Assembly: GCF_032854445.1 (NCBI RefSeq)
Contig: NC_088306.1
Span: forward strand, 26,943,764 to 27,007,763
DNA: 64,000 bases
From: Liolophura sinensis
Taxonomy: Eukaryota > Mollusca > Polyplacophora > Chitonida > Chitonidae
Direction of reading: 5' to 3'
The translations under genes were made by a program, and so were the position numbers. Positions 11,180-22,805 of this stretch are shown piece by piece (positions within the stretch are counted from its first letter, which is position 1; each line of letters begins with the position of its first letter). The notes below the pieces were generated by a model, which did not search any database, was not told the origin of the DNA, and was given only the letters and a program-made list of their open reading frames with translations.

Positions 11180-11424
11180 GTGCTTCCAGGATGTGCCCAC
11201 GTCAGGGCAACCAAATACGCAATGAGGGTGACAAGTAATATAATCAGGGAAATGTGCAAACCCCTGGAAGATGGACCCGACCACCCCTGTTCTGTCGAGC
11301 AGCGTGTTGTGGGGAACAATTGTTCAGAGCACATTTGACAGCGTGGATAAAGACAGTACGAGTTTCCAAGCAAATGTGTACGCAGGGTGTGAAATATAAC
11401 GGCCAGCCAGGAAAGGGAGCGCAT
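11180..11424 (-). CDS. Candidate exon with a membrane segment
   Basis: On the minus strand a frame starting with Met (MRSLSWLAVIFHTLRTH) stays open for 81 codons. It ends in phase 2 at GGAAGCAC followed by an ideal GTAAGT donor. Residues about 58-78 (SLIILLVTLIAYLVALTWA) form a convincing hydrophobic helix and the segment before it is rich in Cys (CLYPRCQMCSE). A type II or single-pass membrane protein is possible. No other exon and no family were recognised. An overlapping frame at 11,042-11,284 runs through the donor and is less likely. Confidence 0.25.
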
Positions 11425-12978
11425 TTAGATTAGAGTAGTTGAAAACTGTACAAGCTGAAAGCGGCCTGTTGCTTTTTCCTCGAGTCACTCGATTTACGAA
11501 TCTGCGGCTCGAGTACGCCTCTGCATATGACATGGAGAGCAAGACTACACACTTTTGATACGATCTTAGCTATTTTTTACAAATTTCTTGCGAATTATGG
11601 ACACAATTATGGACAAAAATTTCAGTGGAGCACAGTTGAGACTTTAAACCAAAGAAAAACCAAAAGAAAAGATTCACAGCGATGAATTATTGAAAATTCA
11701 AAGTGGAAAACATAAGGATTTTGTTACCCCAAAAGAAAAGTGTGTCGGTGGCGAGAAAATATGAAAACATTCCAGGTCTTTGAAATACGAAACCCTGCAG
11801 CATGGAGTAACAAAAGTACTTTTGTTTGTCGCTTGTAGCTATTGGACGTAGACTATCTAAAGTCACTTGGTTTGGGAAAAAAATACTCAAAACACGAACA
11901 TGTTGACACGAGTTATCATTTACAGATATGGTTGGCCAAAACTGAACAAAAAGTAAACCAAATATACAGTTTATTGTCGTGAAAATATACCACGTTCATG
12001 TCAGACGCCAACCAGTTTGAATTGTTGCCCATTATTAATGCATTGGCGCAGTCGATTGAATGAAAACAGCAAATAATAGAACCTAAGATACCTTAGAAAT
12101 GAATGAATGAATGTTCATGGCTTTACGCCACGTCGGCAATTTTTCAGTGATATCGTGGCGAAAACATGTTTAAACTAGGAATCATTTAATGGTTTTCGAG
12201 ACAATCAGAACATATAAAGAAAAATAATTGTGTAGACGAACGTGTTTAATAACAGGTAAAACAACCAACTCTTGGTTAAAACTCGAAAATCACGTTATTT
12301 GTATAGTAGTATAATCTAGGACACTTTACATGCAGACGTAAAATTTATATCCTATGATACAAACCAATATATTTCAGGAAATGGGGGCAAGGTACGAGAG
12401 TGAATCGAGTCGAGGTGTGTTTTCATGTGCTCTGTTAAAATTATATTTCTTTGGTTATTTATGCTTTGTATAAAGTCTGTTTTTGGTGTGGATCAATGTA
12501 TATATGTTGTAAGTTCTGTTGGTTGAGTAGTTTGGAGATTTTCTTGTTTATTTTTGTTTATTTTGCGTTAGACTGCCGCTGCAGTAGTGGTGATATTGTT
12601 GTGCACCATGGAGTGTTGGCATCCACCCAACAGTTGTCGTTGTATAAGTGGTGGATGTTACTCATGGTACAAATTTTGTTAGCCCAGCTATTTATTCTGT
12701 TAGTAAAATGCTGCTGGTTTTATCTTTTTGATCTTCGTCGTTTTGAGAAAACAATAGCTAAAACTTGTATTCTAGAAACATTAGCTTGGAGGATTTAGAA
12801 ATATTGTATTGATTTCAGATTCCGCGTTTGCACTGTGGTGTCTAGGGCCCCTGTCGTCTCTTCCTGCCCTGAGTCGCCCCAGGGCACAACTTTCTGAATA
12901 ACTGTTTTTTTGTGATTAACGTTTCCTGTCCGTTGCACTTACTTAAGTACTTGAAACCTCCATTTTTTTGAAGGTGAG
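11425..12978. other. Unassigned sequence with a short SINE/LINE tail-like motif
   Basis: 12,098-12,165 carries (GAAT)n followed by CATGGCTTTACGCCACGTCG, GCAATTTTTCAG and ATATCGTGGCG, a motif also found at 24,714 and, in the other orientation, near 58,940. The ORF at 12,451-12,798 is low-complexity and hydrophobic and was not accepted as a gene. The 5' part of LINE element 1 may start here but is not recognisable. Confidence 0.45.
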
Positions 12979-15900
12979 AGAGGTGGGTTAGCTATTTTTA
13001 TCAAGCATGACATGTCTTATCGTGAGATTCATCAACCTGGGTTTGTCTATTGAGTGCCAATGTGTACAGGTATGTAGGACTTATAGACAGATGGTCAAGT
13101 TAATTAATCTATTTAACCCCTATAACAAACACACCCTGGTACTACTATCCTATGTATAAATTATAACGCACATAGTATTATATGGGGTCGTGATAAAACT
13201 GATAGGAATGGTAGACTAGTGCAGGACATTGTGAATGACTTTAATTTAGTGTTATTGAACAATGGATCTGGTACCCGCCTAGATATCCGTTCGGGTAATT
13301 TATCTGCCAAAGATCTAACAATGTGTTCTAATAGTTTAAGCCCTGCTTTTTCTTGGTCGGTTGACTGCGACTCACCGACTGGAAGCGATCATTTTCCAAT
13401 CAGATTTTCTTTTGGATTTTCTCCACAATGTAATCAGCTAGGATTACACCCTTGGTGGAAGGTAAAGAAGCTGACTGGTGTAGGTACAGGGTTAGATGTG
13501 AAGAATTTTTTACAGAAGAACTATATGATGATAATGTTGAGTCTTTTTCTGAAACTGTATTAGGGGCCTTTAATAAGGCACAGGGAATACCAAAAACTAG
13601 TAGTAATATATTTAGCAAGATGCCTGTCCCGTCGTGGAATGATAGTTGCACCAAAGCTATCAGAGAGCGAAAAAAGCTAGCAATCGAGCCAGGCACACTC
13701 GACTCTTTGATGATATACTAAACTACAAAAAAAACCAAATCTCGTGCTCAACGAGTTATTAAGTATACCCAAAAGCAACACTGGTGCGAATATTGCTCCA
13801 ATATTAATTGCAACATTTCGGTGAAGACTGTGTGGGATCAGCTGCGGGCTGTCTGTGGTAAGCGGAGGTCATACTGTGTCCCCAGTATGGTTAGTGAGGG
13901 TGTCAGCCATGTCACCAATGGACAAAAATGTCAGGTTTTAGCAGAAAGCTTTGCTTATGTTCCTAGCACTGAAAACTATAGCCCGGATTTTATCTCTCAC
14001 AAACAACAGATGGAGGAAAGATATCCGTTTGATTCTATTTGTTTTCATGACATATCTGTCATTGAAGACTTTTCAATTGACGAGATCAAGCAAGCTCTGG
14101 ACTCTACTGAAGATTAATTGCCTAGTGACGATGGTATATCCTGTTTGTTGATTAAGCACCTGCCAGAGTTTACAAATCGTCCTACCACTGTACAACACTA
14201 TTTGGTCTAAGATGCAGCCCCCAGCGTCTTGGAAAAGGGCTGTAGTTATCCCCGTGGCTAAGCCCGGAAAAGACCCTTCTCTTCTAACTTCCTAAAGGCT
14301 TATTGCCTTAACATCCACAATATGAAAAGTTATGGAAAAAATAATTAACGCAAGATTGCTGTGGTTTTTAAATAAGAACTATATCTACTCATCAGTTCAG
14401 AGTGGGTTTTAGATGTAATAGAAGTGCGACTGATGATGTGGTGTCGCTAGAAACTTGTATACGACGATCCCTTGTGAATAGGGAGCATCTTTTAGCAGTG
14501 TTTGTAGACGCAGACAAAGCCTATGATATCATGTGGAGAAGTGGGCTGCAAATGAAAATGAAGGAATTGGCGGTAGAATGCTATGAGGGGTAAAGAGTTT
14601 TCTATCAAACCGTTCTATCCACGTGAGAACTGGTTCTGAGTTATCGCGTCCTGTCACTGTGGAGAATGTGACTCCTCAAGGTATTGTGTTATCCCCTACA
14701 TTATTTAACATAGCTATAAACGATCTACCTCTGTTCACAACCCCCAAATTAAGTTGCTTGTTCGCTGATGACAAGGCCATATGGTTCAGCGGTGTTAATT
14801 TAAATGTGGCTAAGAAGTATATTCAACAGGCTCTAGACGATATTGTCGAGTGGAGTAAACTCTGGGGGTTCAAATTTGTCTGCGGTTAAAACTGAGGCTG
14901 TGTTCTTCTCTAGGAAACGGCTAAAGGTTGCTGAAATACAGTTGTCTATTTCTCTCGGTCGACACCTGGTTAACATGGTCCCTTCCTATAAGCATTTGGG
15001 AGTTATTTTTGATAAATGTCTAACCTGGTCTGATCATATTAATATTACAATAAATAGATGACAGAAGGTTCTTCAGCTTATGAGGGCCATACCAGGGAAG
15101 TCATGGGGCGCAGACAAAACATGCATGTTACTGCTGTATCGAGCTTTAACCCGCTCTAGGTTAGATTAATAAATGTTTTACAGGTACTGTGTCACGAGTT
15201 ATCTATTAGAAGAGAGTGAAATTGCCAAAAGCACCGGGTTTAACGAGTTAGCTGTTAAACAATTATGTGTACCCCATTTCCCACCGTGGCACTTAAAAAT
15301 GCCATACATTTCTTCCTGTCTGAAAGGTACTATTAGAAAAACAGATCCGCAAAACATAATAAAAGCGTATGCCATGGATCATATTAGAATGCCATGGAGT
15401 AACCACCTGAAAGTGTATACTGATGGTTCAAAATGCCCAGATTCTGGTAAAGTGGGTGCAGCTTTCTGTGTACCTGAAATTCAGCTCAAGAAAAGTTTCA
15501 GTTTATTTGATAACCTCTCTGTGTTCCACGCAGAGCTGACTGCCATTCTGATGTCTTTGTATTTTTGTCCGATGTTAAGCCCAGCAGGGTTGTTATATTT
15601 ACAGACTCCTGACGTGCTATACATGCTTTAGGTAACTATGCTTGGAATAGATCCTCTCTTGTCTTATTTAAAATATTACATCTTTGTACACAATTATATT
15701 TTGTGGGTACCTTTGTGGGTTTTGAGTGGGTCCCCGGTCATGTCGGTATCTTCGGGAATGAACTGGCAGACTCTTTGGCTAAAGAGGCCCATTCGTCTCA
15801 TAGTATTTCGACCAGTGTTCATCTTTCTCTTTCTGATGCTATGAACTGTGTTAAACCTCATTTTGTTAGGCTATGGCAGTCTGAATGGGAATCCTCCACT

Positions 15901-16250
15901 AAAGGTCGTTTTTTTCTGTAGATTTAACCTCAAGATTACTTATCCTGAATTAGTATGCTCGTCTAGGCATACTGAAGTTCTTTGTTATCAGGTATTGTCT
16001 GGCCGCATCACTGTGAACTCTTACCTGTATCGCTTAAGCATGCATAACACTGGTCTGTGTGAAGAGTGTCATGTTGTGGATGACATTCAGTACCTACTCT
16101 TTTCCTGTAATAACTATGTACGGGAGCCAACTAAATTTTACAATGATCTTATCTGTGCAATAGTTTTAATCCTACGCTGGATACTGTGCTTAAACCGTTA
16201 AGGAATTGTTTATCAGGCAGTTGCAAATTTTTTATTGAGCTCACATAGAT
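12979..16250 (+). mobile_element. LINE element 1 (I/Nimb-like non-LTR retrotransposon), dead
   Basis: ORF2 of a non-LTR retrotransposon broken by many frameshifts and stops. Order: AP endonuclease from about 12,979 (RGGLAIFIKHDMS; LINLFNPYNK; AHSIIWGRDKTDRNGR near 13,168; GSDHFPI at 13,381-13,401). Then a linker (VPSWNDSCTKAIRERKK), RT (WKRAVVIPVAKPGKDPS near 14,230; VFVDADKAYDIMW; TPQGIVLSPTLFN; FADD at 14,761-14,772), RNase H (YTDGSK near 15,416; HAELTAI; WVPGHVGIFGNELAD from 15,727) and a terminal CEEC...C motif near 16,060. In that motif the usual His is Tyr (DIQYLLFSC). Domain order fits the I supergroup. It differs in sequence from elements 2 and 3, so it is a separate family. No ORF1 seen; the 5' end is missing or unrecognised. 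Confidence 0.9.
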
Positions 16251-16458
16251 TCTAGGAGCCTTCTTCTGTTTTGTGACAATGTGTTCTTTTTAAAGGTCTT
16301 GTGATAGCTGCGTGTTTGCATGTGTGCATATTTTAAGTCGCACTGATGTTAACTACCAAAGCTCTAACCAATGGTTTCAGCTGAATCATACCCTTTTCTC
16401 CTTATGTATGTTTTGTATCTGCTAAAACGCATAGATTTTTAACGTATGCTCTTATGCC

Positions 16459-16460
<2 letters not shown>

Positions 16461-16536
<76 letters not shown>
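16461..16536 (+). repeat. (CT)n microsatellite
   Basis: About 75 bases of nearly pure CT dinucleotides with a few GTCT interruptions, exactly between the convergent 3' ends of LINE elements 1 and 2. The ORF running through it (SLSLSL...) is an artefact. Confidence 0.97.
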
Positions 16537-16539
<3 letters not shown>

Positions 16540-16540
<1 letters not shown>

Positions 16541-19500
16541 CACCATGGACGCTGTCAAATAATTCAGGGTATTGAGTCGATCTTTGCCGAATATGAGCAA
16601 AGTTTACAAGTCAACCAAGATATGTTTGATGCTATATTTCACATCACATCCGACACACTTGGGAGCTGCTCCCATCTGGGATACAATTGTGTATTAGACG
16701 AGAATGCCTTATACGACACCTCGTTAAACCTACTTGGTCTCTACCAGACATTCTACAAGTATTAGAATTGTAGCCAGTGACAGGATGAATAGCAGTGTGT
16801 TATGGACCAGCAAGTCCCACTCTCCCTGTCAAAGGCGACGAATATATTTACAAAATATTAAACTTCATGTCAGTATACGGGATTTACCTCGAGATCCAGG
16901 CTAATATAGGGCAGCTTTTGCTTCCCTGTCTACGACTGTGTTTCCACCTGTGTATCCAACTGAATATAATATCTTTACCTCTTTTAATCAGCTTTCTATG
17001 GATGGTTATTATTCCAAGAATTAGTTGATTTTTTTATTTATTATTCTCAATTGCCAAGAGGCAAGAGAGAGAGTCACTGTATATTACATATGATAAGGCC
17101 TGGAGTATAGCCCTTGCCTCGACAGAAAAGGTAGAAGGTGAAGGTGGAAGACGCAGAGAAGTGACACGCTGATTTAAGACAGCGGCAGCCACACCCCCGT
17201 CCACATCTTTTGACCCGTCAGTGTATATTAATTTATAATCCGTATAAATAGCCTTAATTTTAATAAAACTTTGCTGAATTATAAGGAGATTTGTGTTGGG
17301 TTTATCATGCTTACATAGATCAACCATCAATTAAGGCTGTGGAAGAAGCCGGAAATGCTATATCCCCTAGCTTGATCCCAGCTAGCTTCCTCAATATGGT
17401 CCCAAACACGAAGATCGAACGGAGAGATCTTGTTACGACATTATTATATTTATCTACATAAAAAGGATTGAAAACACAGCTGTAGGCAGGGCTTGTCGGG
17501 CCAGCTATAAGCTTTACAAGGTATGGAAAGGTAAGTTTCAAAGGTCTGTTGTACAAAGAAGGCTCGTTAGCCTCAACGTATAAACTGGTGAGGTTCTGAA
17601 ACCACCAAGGCTAAGCCCTCAAACCCTGGTAATGGACAGGGTTCAACATTTTAAGATATTATCTCCTTGTGGAACCGCAAATGATGGACCCACTAGTCCA
17701 ATTTAGATGTTACCAAAAAGCGATATAGATTTAATAAAACAGATCGGTGAGTACCACATTCGGTGCTAGACAAGACCGTTATTATATCGAGAGCTTCTGA
17801 CCACTTAGCTTTAAATATTTTAATACGAGAAATAAATGATAACTTGCGATCAATTATAAACCCCGAAATATTTATTTTCCCCAACGATTTCAAGCGGTTT
17901 TCCACAAAATTTAAGATCTGGATCTAAATTAAATTTGCGTTTATTGCAAAAATGCAAACCGACGGTTTGATACACAGAAAATCTAAAACAATTGGCTGCC
18001 GCACATTCACGATCTTATTGAGACAAAGCTACAGTTGCCGCTTGATGTTACTCACATCTTTAGTGCAGTAGTATATAAGAAAATTATCAACATACAAGGA
18101 ACTCTCCGTACCAAATGTAAGAATTTGATCCAGAATATTTATTTTGATGCTAAACAAGGTAGGGGAAAGTATACTGCCCTGAGGTACACTCATCTCCTGT
18201 TCGTGAGCGTCAGAAAGAGTGGACCCCAATCGTACCTTAACATTACGATCAGATAATTATCAGAAAGGTCTTTCAAAATACCATATTTCCATGTGGTGTC
18301 GTAAGCCTTTTTAACGCCAAAAATAATGACGTGTTCATTATTAACAAAACCATCACGAATAAAGGTTTCAAATCGTACATGGTGATCCACAGTAGGCCTA
18401 CCTTGACAAAAACAACATTGAATATTAGTAAAAAGCTTGCTGGCTTCAACAAAACAAATAAGTCTGTAATTCATCATCGGTTCCGTAGTCTTACAGACGC
18501 AGCCGGTAAGATCTATAGGACAGCAATTATTTGGGGCAGTATGATCCTTACCCTGTTTGGAGACCAGGATAATACACGCCTCCTCCATGTCAGGGGAATA
18601 TCACGAGTTATCCAAATATCATTAAGTAAGTCCAAGAGAGTCTCAAGTGGCTGAGATGGTAAATGGCTCAAAAGCTTATCATATATATTATCTGTACCGT
18701 TTTTAAGCTCCTCGATCACAAAAGGGCGATTATAGAATTCAAGAGCAGTTTAATTTTTCCTCTTTTAAATATGCTTTTTTCATGGTCTTTTTTATGTGCT
18801 GAAATTCGGAAGAATAATTCTCAGAAAACTTCTGAAATATTGTTTCAGTCAGTTTATTTAAGGTATCACGAGGAGAAGTTAGAATATTATGACCATCTTT
18901 AAAATGTTGGACTTTTGCCTTACCCTTTTTATTCTAATATTTCTGAACCATGTTTCCAGATCTTGCGCACGGGCGTTTTTGATGCTTAAAACAAAGTCCC
19001 GCCAAAAAGATCGTCTCTTGGACTTAATTAATTAACGAGCCCTAGCTCTAAGTACACAAACCTGGTTTAAATTATCATCAGGACAATGATTAAATCTCAT
19101 CTCTTTTTACGGTCCTTAATGGCTTTGCGACAGTTATTATTGTAGCAGGGATTACTTTTGTTGAGGTTTTAGAAATGGTTGTGTCAGCTCACATTAATAT
19201 AAGTTCTTAAATTTTAACAAAGGATCATATACAGCACTGAGATTCTCCGGAATGATGTCAGCCTCACAGAGCATCTTACACGCCATCCAGTCTGCTTTTT
19301 CGAACTTCAAACTAGCTACACGTTCTAAAGAATTAGGAGTGAGGTGCTCTAGGACAATAGCAAAATGGTCACAACCATAGAGATCGTCCTGCGCCTTCCA
19401 ATAAAAATCAGGGAGAAGTGACTGATCTGTGATAGTGAGATCGATAGCAGAATAAGTGCCATTACCCGAACGTAAATAAGTTTTAGAACCATCATTGAAA

Positions 19501-19958
19501 TAACACAGTTTTTTCCTAGATAAAAGTCTTCCACTATTTTTACCTTATCAATTATATTATTACTACCCCAAAGGGGATTATGGGCATCAAAATCTCTAAT
19601 AATATTAAAAGGGTTTGCAAGTTGTTACCTTAAATTTTGCAACTGCGAAAGTGACAACGAAGAATGAAGAGAAATACAAACCAAACATAAAGTAATTGTT
19701 TCCCATAAGGAAACACGAACAGCCACAGCCTGAAGCTCTGTATCCAGGGCAACATAACTGTGAATAATATTATTATTATCTCGGAGCCGCCACAAGCTCG
19801 CTCTACCTCATTAGAATAAGTGCCGTAAAGCGTATAATTTTTAAGGCTTATTTTATATTTGTCATATTTTCTTTAGGTGAAGACAAAGGGCAATTGGATT
19901 AAAATATTTACATTAAGACGTCAACAATTCCTTTGAATATTTTGTCAAATATAGACAT
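16540..19958 (-). pseudogene. ORF2 (endonuclease-RT-RNase H) of LINE element 2
   Basis: Starts at the TAATG overlap with ORF1 (MSIFDKIFKGIVD). Endonuclease: HSYVALDTELQAVAVRVSLW (about 19,760), RDFDAHNPLWGS (about 19,590), YSAIDLTITDQSLLPDF and GCDHFA, where family members have GSDHFP (about 19,380). RT: GVKKAYDTTWKYG (about 18,290), SVPQGSILSPTLF (about 18,180) and YVDN at 18,094-18,083 where the catalytic motif is Y-x-D-D. RNase H: LIYTDGSKDVDGG (about 17,220) and VEARAILQAL. The C-terminus continues to 16,540 in broken frames. Truncated ORFs, the Asp-to-Asn change and frameshifts all show it is dead. Confidence 0.87.
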
Positions 19959-20935
19959 TATGGAGGGAGGGAGGCGAATAGGCGATTTCTATTTATGCTG
20001 GGACCAAGGACGACCGATATATCCATCACATCCGCATCTGATTTTAAAAGATCAACGTCCTTAAACGATTTAAACTTATTAAATGTTTGGTCAGGGCCCC
20101 TAGTAGCCTCAGAGAGACGCTCTGTAGGTCCACTACGTTTATAAGTTTTATTATTGTTACGTTGAGGGTTGTTTTTGGACTTGTTTCTTGTCATTTTTTG
20201 AACAGGGATTGGTTTCAGGTTTATGAGTTTGTTCCGTACTATTTACTGTTTTTTTGTGTTGTATTAAAGTAGTCTGGGTTGAGAAAGAATTAAGCGTAGG
20301 TTGAGCCGAAAGATGCACCGAAGTAGTATTAGGTTTGTCCTTTCCAATGGGAAGTTTGAGTAGTATCAGATGGTACTCACATGAACACATTGGCAAACGA
20401 AGTTCACAGTGAAATATTTGAGGGTGACACCACCTTGCGAGCCTCCTGATACCTTATTTTTTAAAGTTTTAAATCGATTATTTGTTTATTAACCCTTAAG
20501 GAAAAGCGGACAGTCCCTAGAGGAGGCCATATAAACTCTTCCGCAATTGCAGCACTTAATTGTGTTACTGCAGTCCAAACCATCATAAGCTTCACTGCCG
20601 CATTGGAAACAAACCAGTTTATTTTTATATATAAATCCACATTAAGGGGCCAATCTAGATATAGGACCGAAGGGAGGTTGTGTTGAAGGTCAAAACATAT
20701 GTATGTAGTTTAAGGATGTTACCAGACCTCTTCGTAGTAAAGCGTTTCACTCTGGTAACACTGTGTGAATTTCGTTCTATGCACATTTCTTCTTCGGATA
20801 GGTCAATTATATCCAGGGGATGTGAAAACAGGTATATCGGAAATTTTATTTAATGACAATAAATTTTTACTATGTTGCTTCCGGAAACATTCAATGAGAT
20901 GTCTCCGGATCTTAAACGGCCACAGATTGCGTCGT
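19958..20935 (-). pseudogene. ORF1 (gag-like, zinc knuckles) of LINE element 2
   Basis: The N-terminal part resembles the RRM-like region of LINE gag proteins (IPVFTSP; RVKRFTTKRSGNILKLHTYV near 20,760-20,700). It is followed by CFQCGSEAYDGLDC and CCNCGRVYMASSRDCP (about 20,620-20,520), two CCHC-type knuckles that would bind the RNA in the element's ribonucleoprotein. The first knuckle present in element 3 (CFAFQKIGHRKGQC) appears lost by deletion. A basic, Ser/Thr-rich C-terminus follows (SGPTERLSEATRGPDQ). ORF1 ends at TAA overlapping the ATG of ORF2 as TAATG (19,960-19,956). Several frameshifts make it non-functional. Confidence 0.8.
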
Positions 20936-21013
20936 GTTAAAGCAGCCGCAAAAACGATGTCGCGTCACTCCTACCACATCCACATACGATTAAAAAGCAA
21001 AACAGGATTCCGG

Positions 21014-21080
21014 TGACGTAAACGGAAACAGACGCTTCATGGGGTAAATAACTCGCGCCTGATTGGATTAAACTGATATC
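21014..21080 (+). promoter_or_regulatory. TATA-less promoter-like segment (CRE and CCAAT-type motifs)
   Basis: TGACGTAA (21,014-21,021, CRE/ATF-like, preceded by CCGG) and GATTGG (reverse CCAAT) at 21,061 lie just before ATGGCGGC. The stretch is richer in CpG than its flanks (GCGCCTGATTGG, GATGTCGCGTCACTCC upstream). Motifs are seen; function is inferred. Confidence 0.3.
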
Positions 21081-21154
21081 ATGGCGGCATTTTCTATTGT
21101 CTCATTGTGTGTGATTTTGCTTACTTTTGAACTGCGATATCTGGGCTCTGCTGA
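21081..21154 (+). CDS. Candidate first exon with signal-peptide-like N-terminus
   Basis: ATGGCGGC opens MAAFSIVSLCVILLTFELRY, a short N-terminus, hydrophobic core and small residues as in a signal peptide. It could end at GA|GTAACG (donor, 21,155). Read without splicing it stops at 21,156 after 25 codons. A CRE and a reverse CCAAT box precede it. No downstream exon was found; a SINE-B begins at about 21,247. Alternative: chance ORF. Confidence 0.27.
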
Positions 21155-21246
21155 GTAACGAGAGTAAAAGGTTATGCTTTTTAAACCTGCTGTAGGATAC
21201 GTTGTCGATGAGTATATATACATTTGGTCAAGTGTACATTTGATTT

Positions 21247-21545
21247 GACCTAGGCCTTTGGTGGCTTAATGGTTGGGGCATTAGGCCCCAGATAAACCTT
21301 GTATCATATTAAAGACTTGAAAAATGGCACATTCTGTTGTCTCCTTTGGCGCCAAGCACTGAGAGTGTCGTGCGTGGAAACAGGACTTTTTGGCCCGATG
21401 TAAATATAGTGTGACTGGTTGGGCTGGCTGCTTCAGCATGATAAATCAGGACACAGTATATGTACACTCACTTTATGACTCCACGGTGGCATATGGCTGA
21501 AAATTAGTAAGGCACGACGTAAAACTCCTAGCATATACACATACA
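21247..21545 (+). mobile_element. SINE-B copy
   Basis: tRNA-like head (GGTGGCTTAATGGTTGGGGC), body TTTGGCGCCAAGCACTGAGA, GTGGAAACAGGACTTTTTGG, AGTGTGACTGGTTGGGCTGG and 3' tail GCTGAAAATTAGTAAGGCAC + GACGTAAAACTCC. Same family as 23,776. Confidence 0.82.
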
Positions 21546-22064
21546 TAACTAGTACGTGTCACGAGGTTAGTTCTATTTCCCAGAGGTACAAATTTGCCCC
21601 ATAAAACACGGATATCTCCTTTCCATCATTTCTACTATTTACTCTACTTACGAAAAGCTTATAGCCGCCGGCTAAGGCTGCCAATAAATTCGGTTCTCAC
21701 TAAAGCCAACACTCAGCAGAAAGATGACATATTGCTTTCAGCCTTTAATTATTCATTATTATGTAGCGTTATTAGCCCACTGACTAAGGCTTACAGAGAC
21801 GAAAGAAGCCGCAGGAAGTATTGATACTATCTTAAGAAATGTCTTATCACCCTTGTGTATCTTATCAACCGCCTGCTAAACCTATCCAATTATTAAAGTG
21901 AAAAGAGCTGTAGTTCTTTGCGTCCTTGAGTATCAGAGGAGAAAAGCCTTTGTGCGCAATTCCTAAGCTGATCATTTCCCAAAGAGATTTCGCTTTAAAT
22001 TGTAATGCAAGTTAAATTTTTATATCCTTGCATCAGTTTAGGCCAAACAGTTCGGTGTGGCGGC

Positions 22065-22170
22065 TACAAGTGTCATTTTAAGTCTTTGATATGACCCGAC
22101 CCGTGTTTGAACCCAGGCCTCCCACCTTTGAGGTTATCGCTCTAGTCATTTGGCCACTGAAGCAGTCCTT
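22065..22170 (-). mobile_element. SINE-B head, minus strand
   Basis: The minus strand reads CAGTGGCCAAATGACTAGAG (A-box region), GGGTTCAAACACGGGTCGGG (B box) and GTCATATCAAAGACTTAAAA, the SINE-B head. The body is missing. Confidence 0.65.
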
Positions 22171-22489
22171 CTGTGGCTAGTGTTGATGTTGTCAGTGCTG
22201 AAGGGCATGTGTCATGCATAGTTACATGTTCAGTAAAAGTCTCAAGGTCACACGTTTATTCCTATAAGCGATATGCCAAGCATTTAAAGTTGTAGAACGT
22301 TCCGATCTCGACATAAGTTTAGCACAAGAACGATTTTGTGTACTCTTCCATTTACGAAGGTGTGAAAGTCTCCAAATCAGATGACATGTGATTACCGTCC
22401 ACCTTCTGGGGCTTAACTTTGTAATTTGTTTAACTCTTATTCTTTCATCAAACAGAATAACAGTTATTAGAATGTGTTTTCATGTGATT

Positions 22490-22805
22490 GTATGTTAAAT
22501 GTGATGACTACAGCATTTTGAGTAATTCTATATCAGTGACGTCTAAAAATTTCAGTTGACATCACTGCTTTTTTTTACTTAATTCTGCTTAATCCATGGT
22601 GCTAGGGTGTGTAGTTTGCACCATTTCTGCATTAACATTAACACTTTATAGAATAAAACACTGAGGCCAAATTGACAAGAGACCGTATTTTACCGGTTAC
22701 GTGTGACCATTTGCCAGCTATCACACTGTCTTCACTGCTCTGGGTTTACTATCTATGCCGTACGTCTTAATTATATTAGAGGACGACGATGGAAATACAT
22801 TCAGA
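22490..22805 (+). repeat. Blocks Z and Y (adjacent)
   Basis: Block Z: ATGTTAAATGTGATGACTAC, AGTAATTCTATATCAGTGAC, GTTGACATCACTGC. Block Y: CCATGGTGCTAGGGTGTGTA, AATTGACAAGAGACCGTATT, TTACGTGTGACCATTTGCCA, GCTATCACACTGTC, TATGCCGTACGTCTTAATTA. The Z-then-Y order recurs at 33,080, 34,385 and 49,020. No coding content. Confidence 0.75.

Larger units (their letters stand above)
16540..20935 (-). mobile_element. LINE element 2 (I/Nimb-like), nearly full coding length, dead
   Basis: A minus-strand element with ORF1 followed by ORF2. It reads from RRM-like and zinc-knuckle ORF1 (20,935 to 19,958) through endonuclease, RT, RNase H and the C-terminal Cys region, ending at the GA side of the microsatellite. 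The last part (17,030-16,540) aligns with the 3' end of element 3 (RCRIRHSRL..., YTDMKFNI) but in shifted frames. Frameshifts are frequent. The 3' UTR is absent or replaced by (GA)n. It is the same family as element 3 and the 5' fragment at 25.66-26.5 kb. The start of its 5' UTR is not found; a promoter-like segment of host type begins within 100 bases of its 5' edge. Confidence 0.9.

Noticed and set aside
12451-12798. 115-codon ORF upstream of LINE element 1
   Set aside because: Very hydrophobic, Trp/Cys/Leu-rich, no motif, no similarity by eye to LINE ORF1; T-rich DNA explains it.
13219-16201. Separate short genes for each ORF in this stretch
   Set aside because: They are pieces of a single frameshifted LINE ORF2 with endonuclease, RT and RNase H in canonical order.
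16454-16765. 103-codon ORF starting with a Ser-Leu repeat
   Set aside because: It is the translation of the (CT)n tract running into the antisense of the LINE element 2 3' end.
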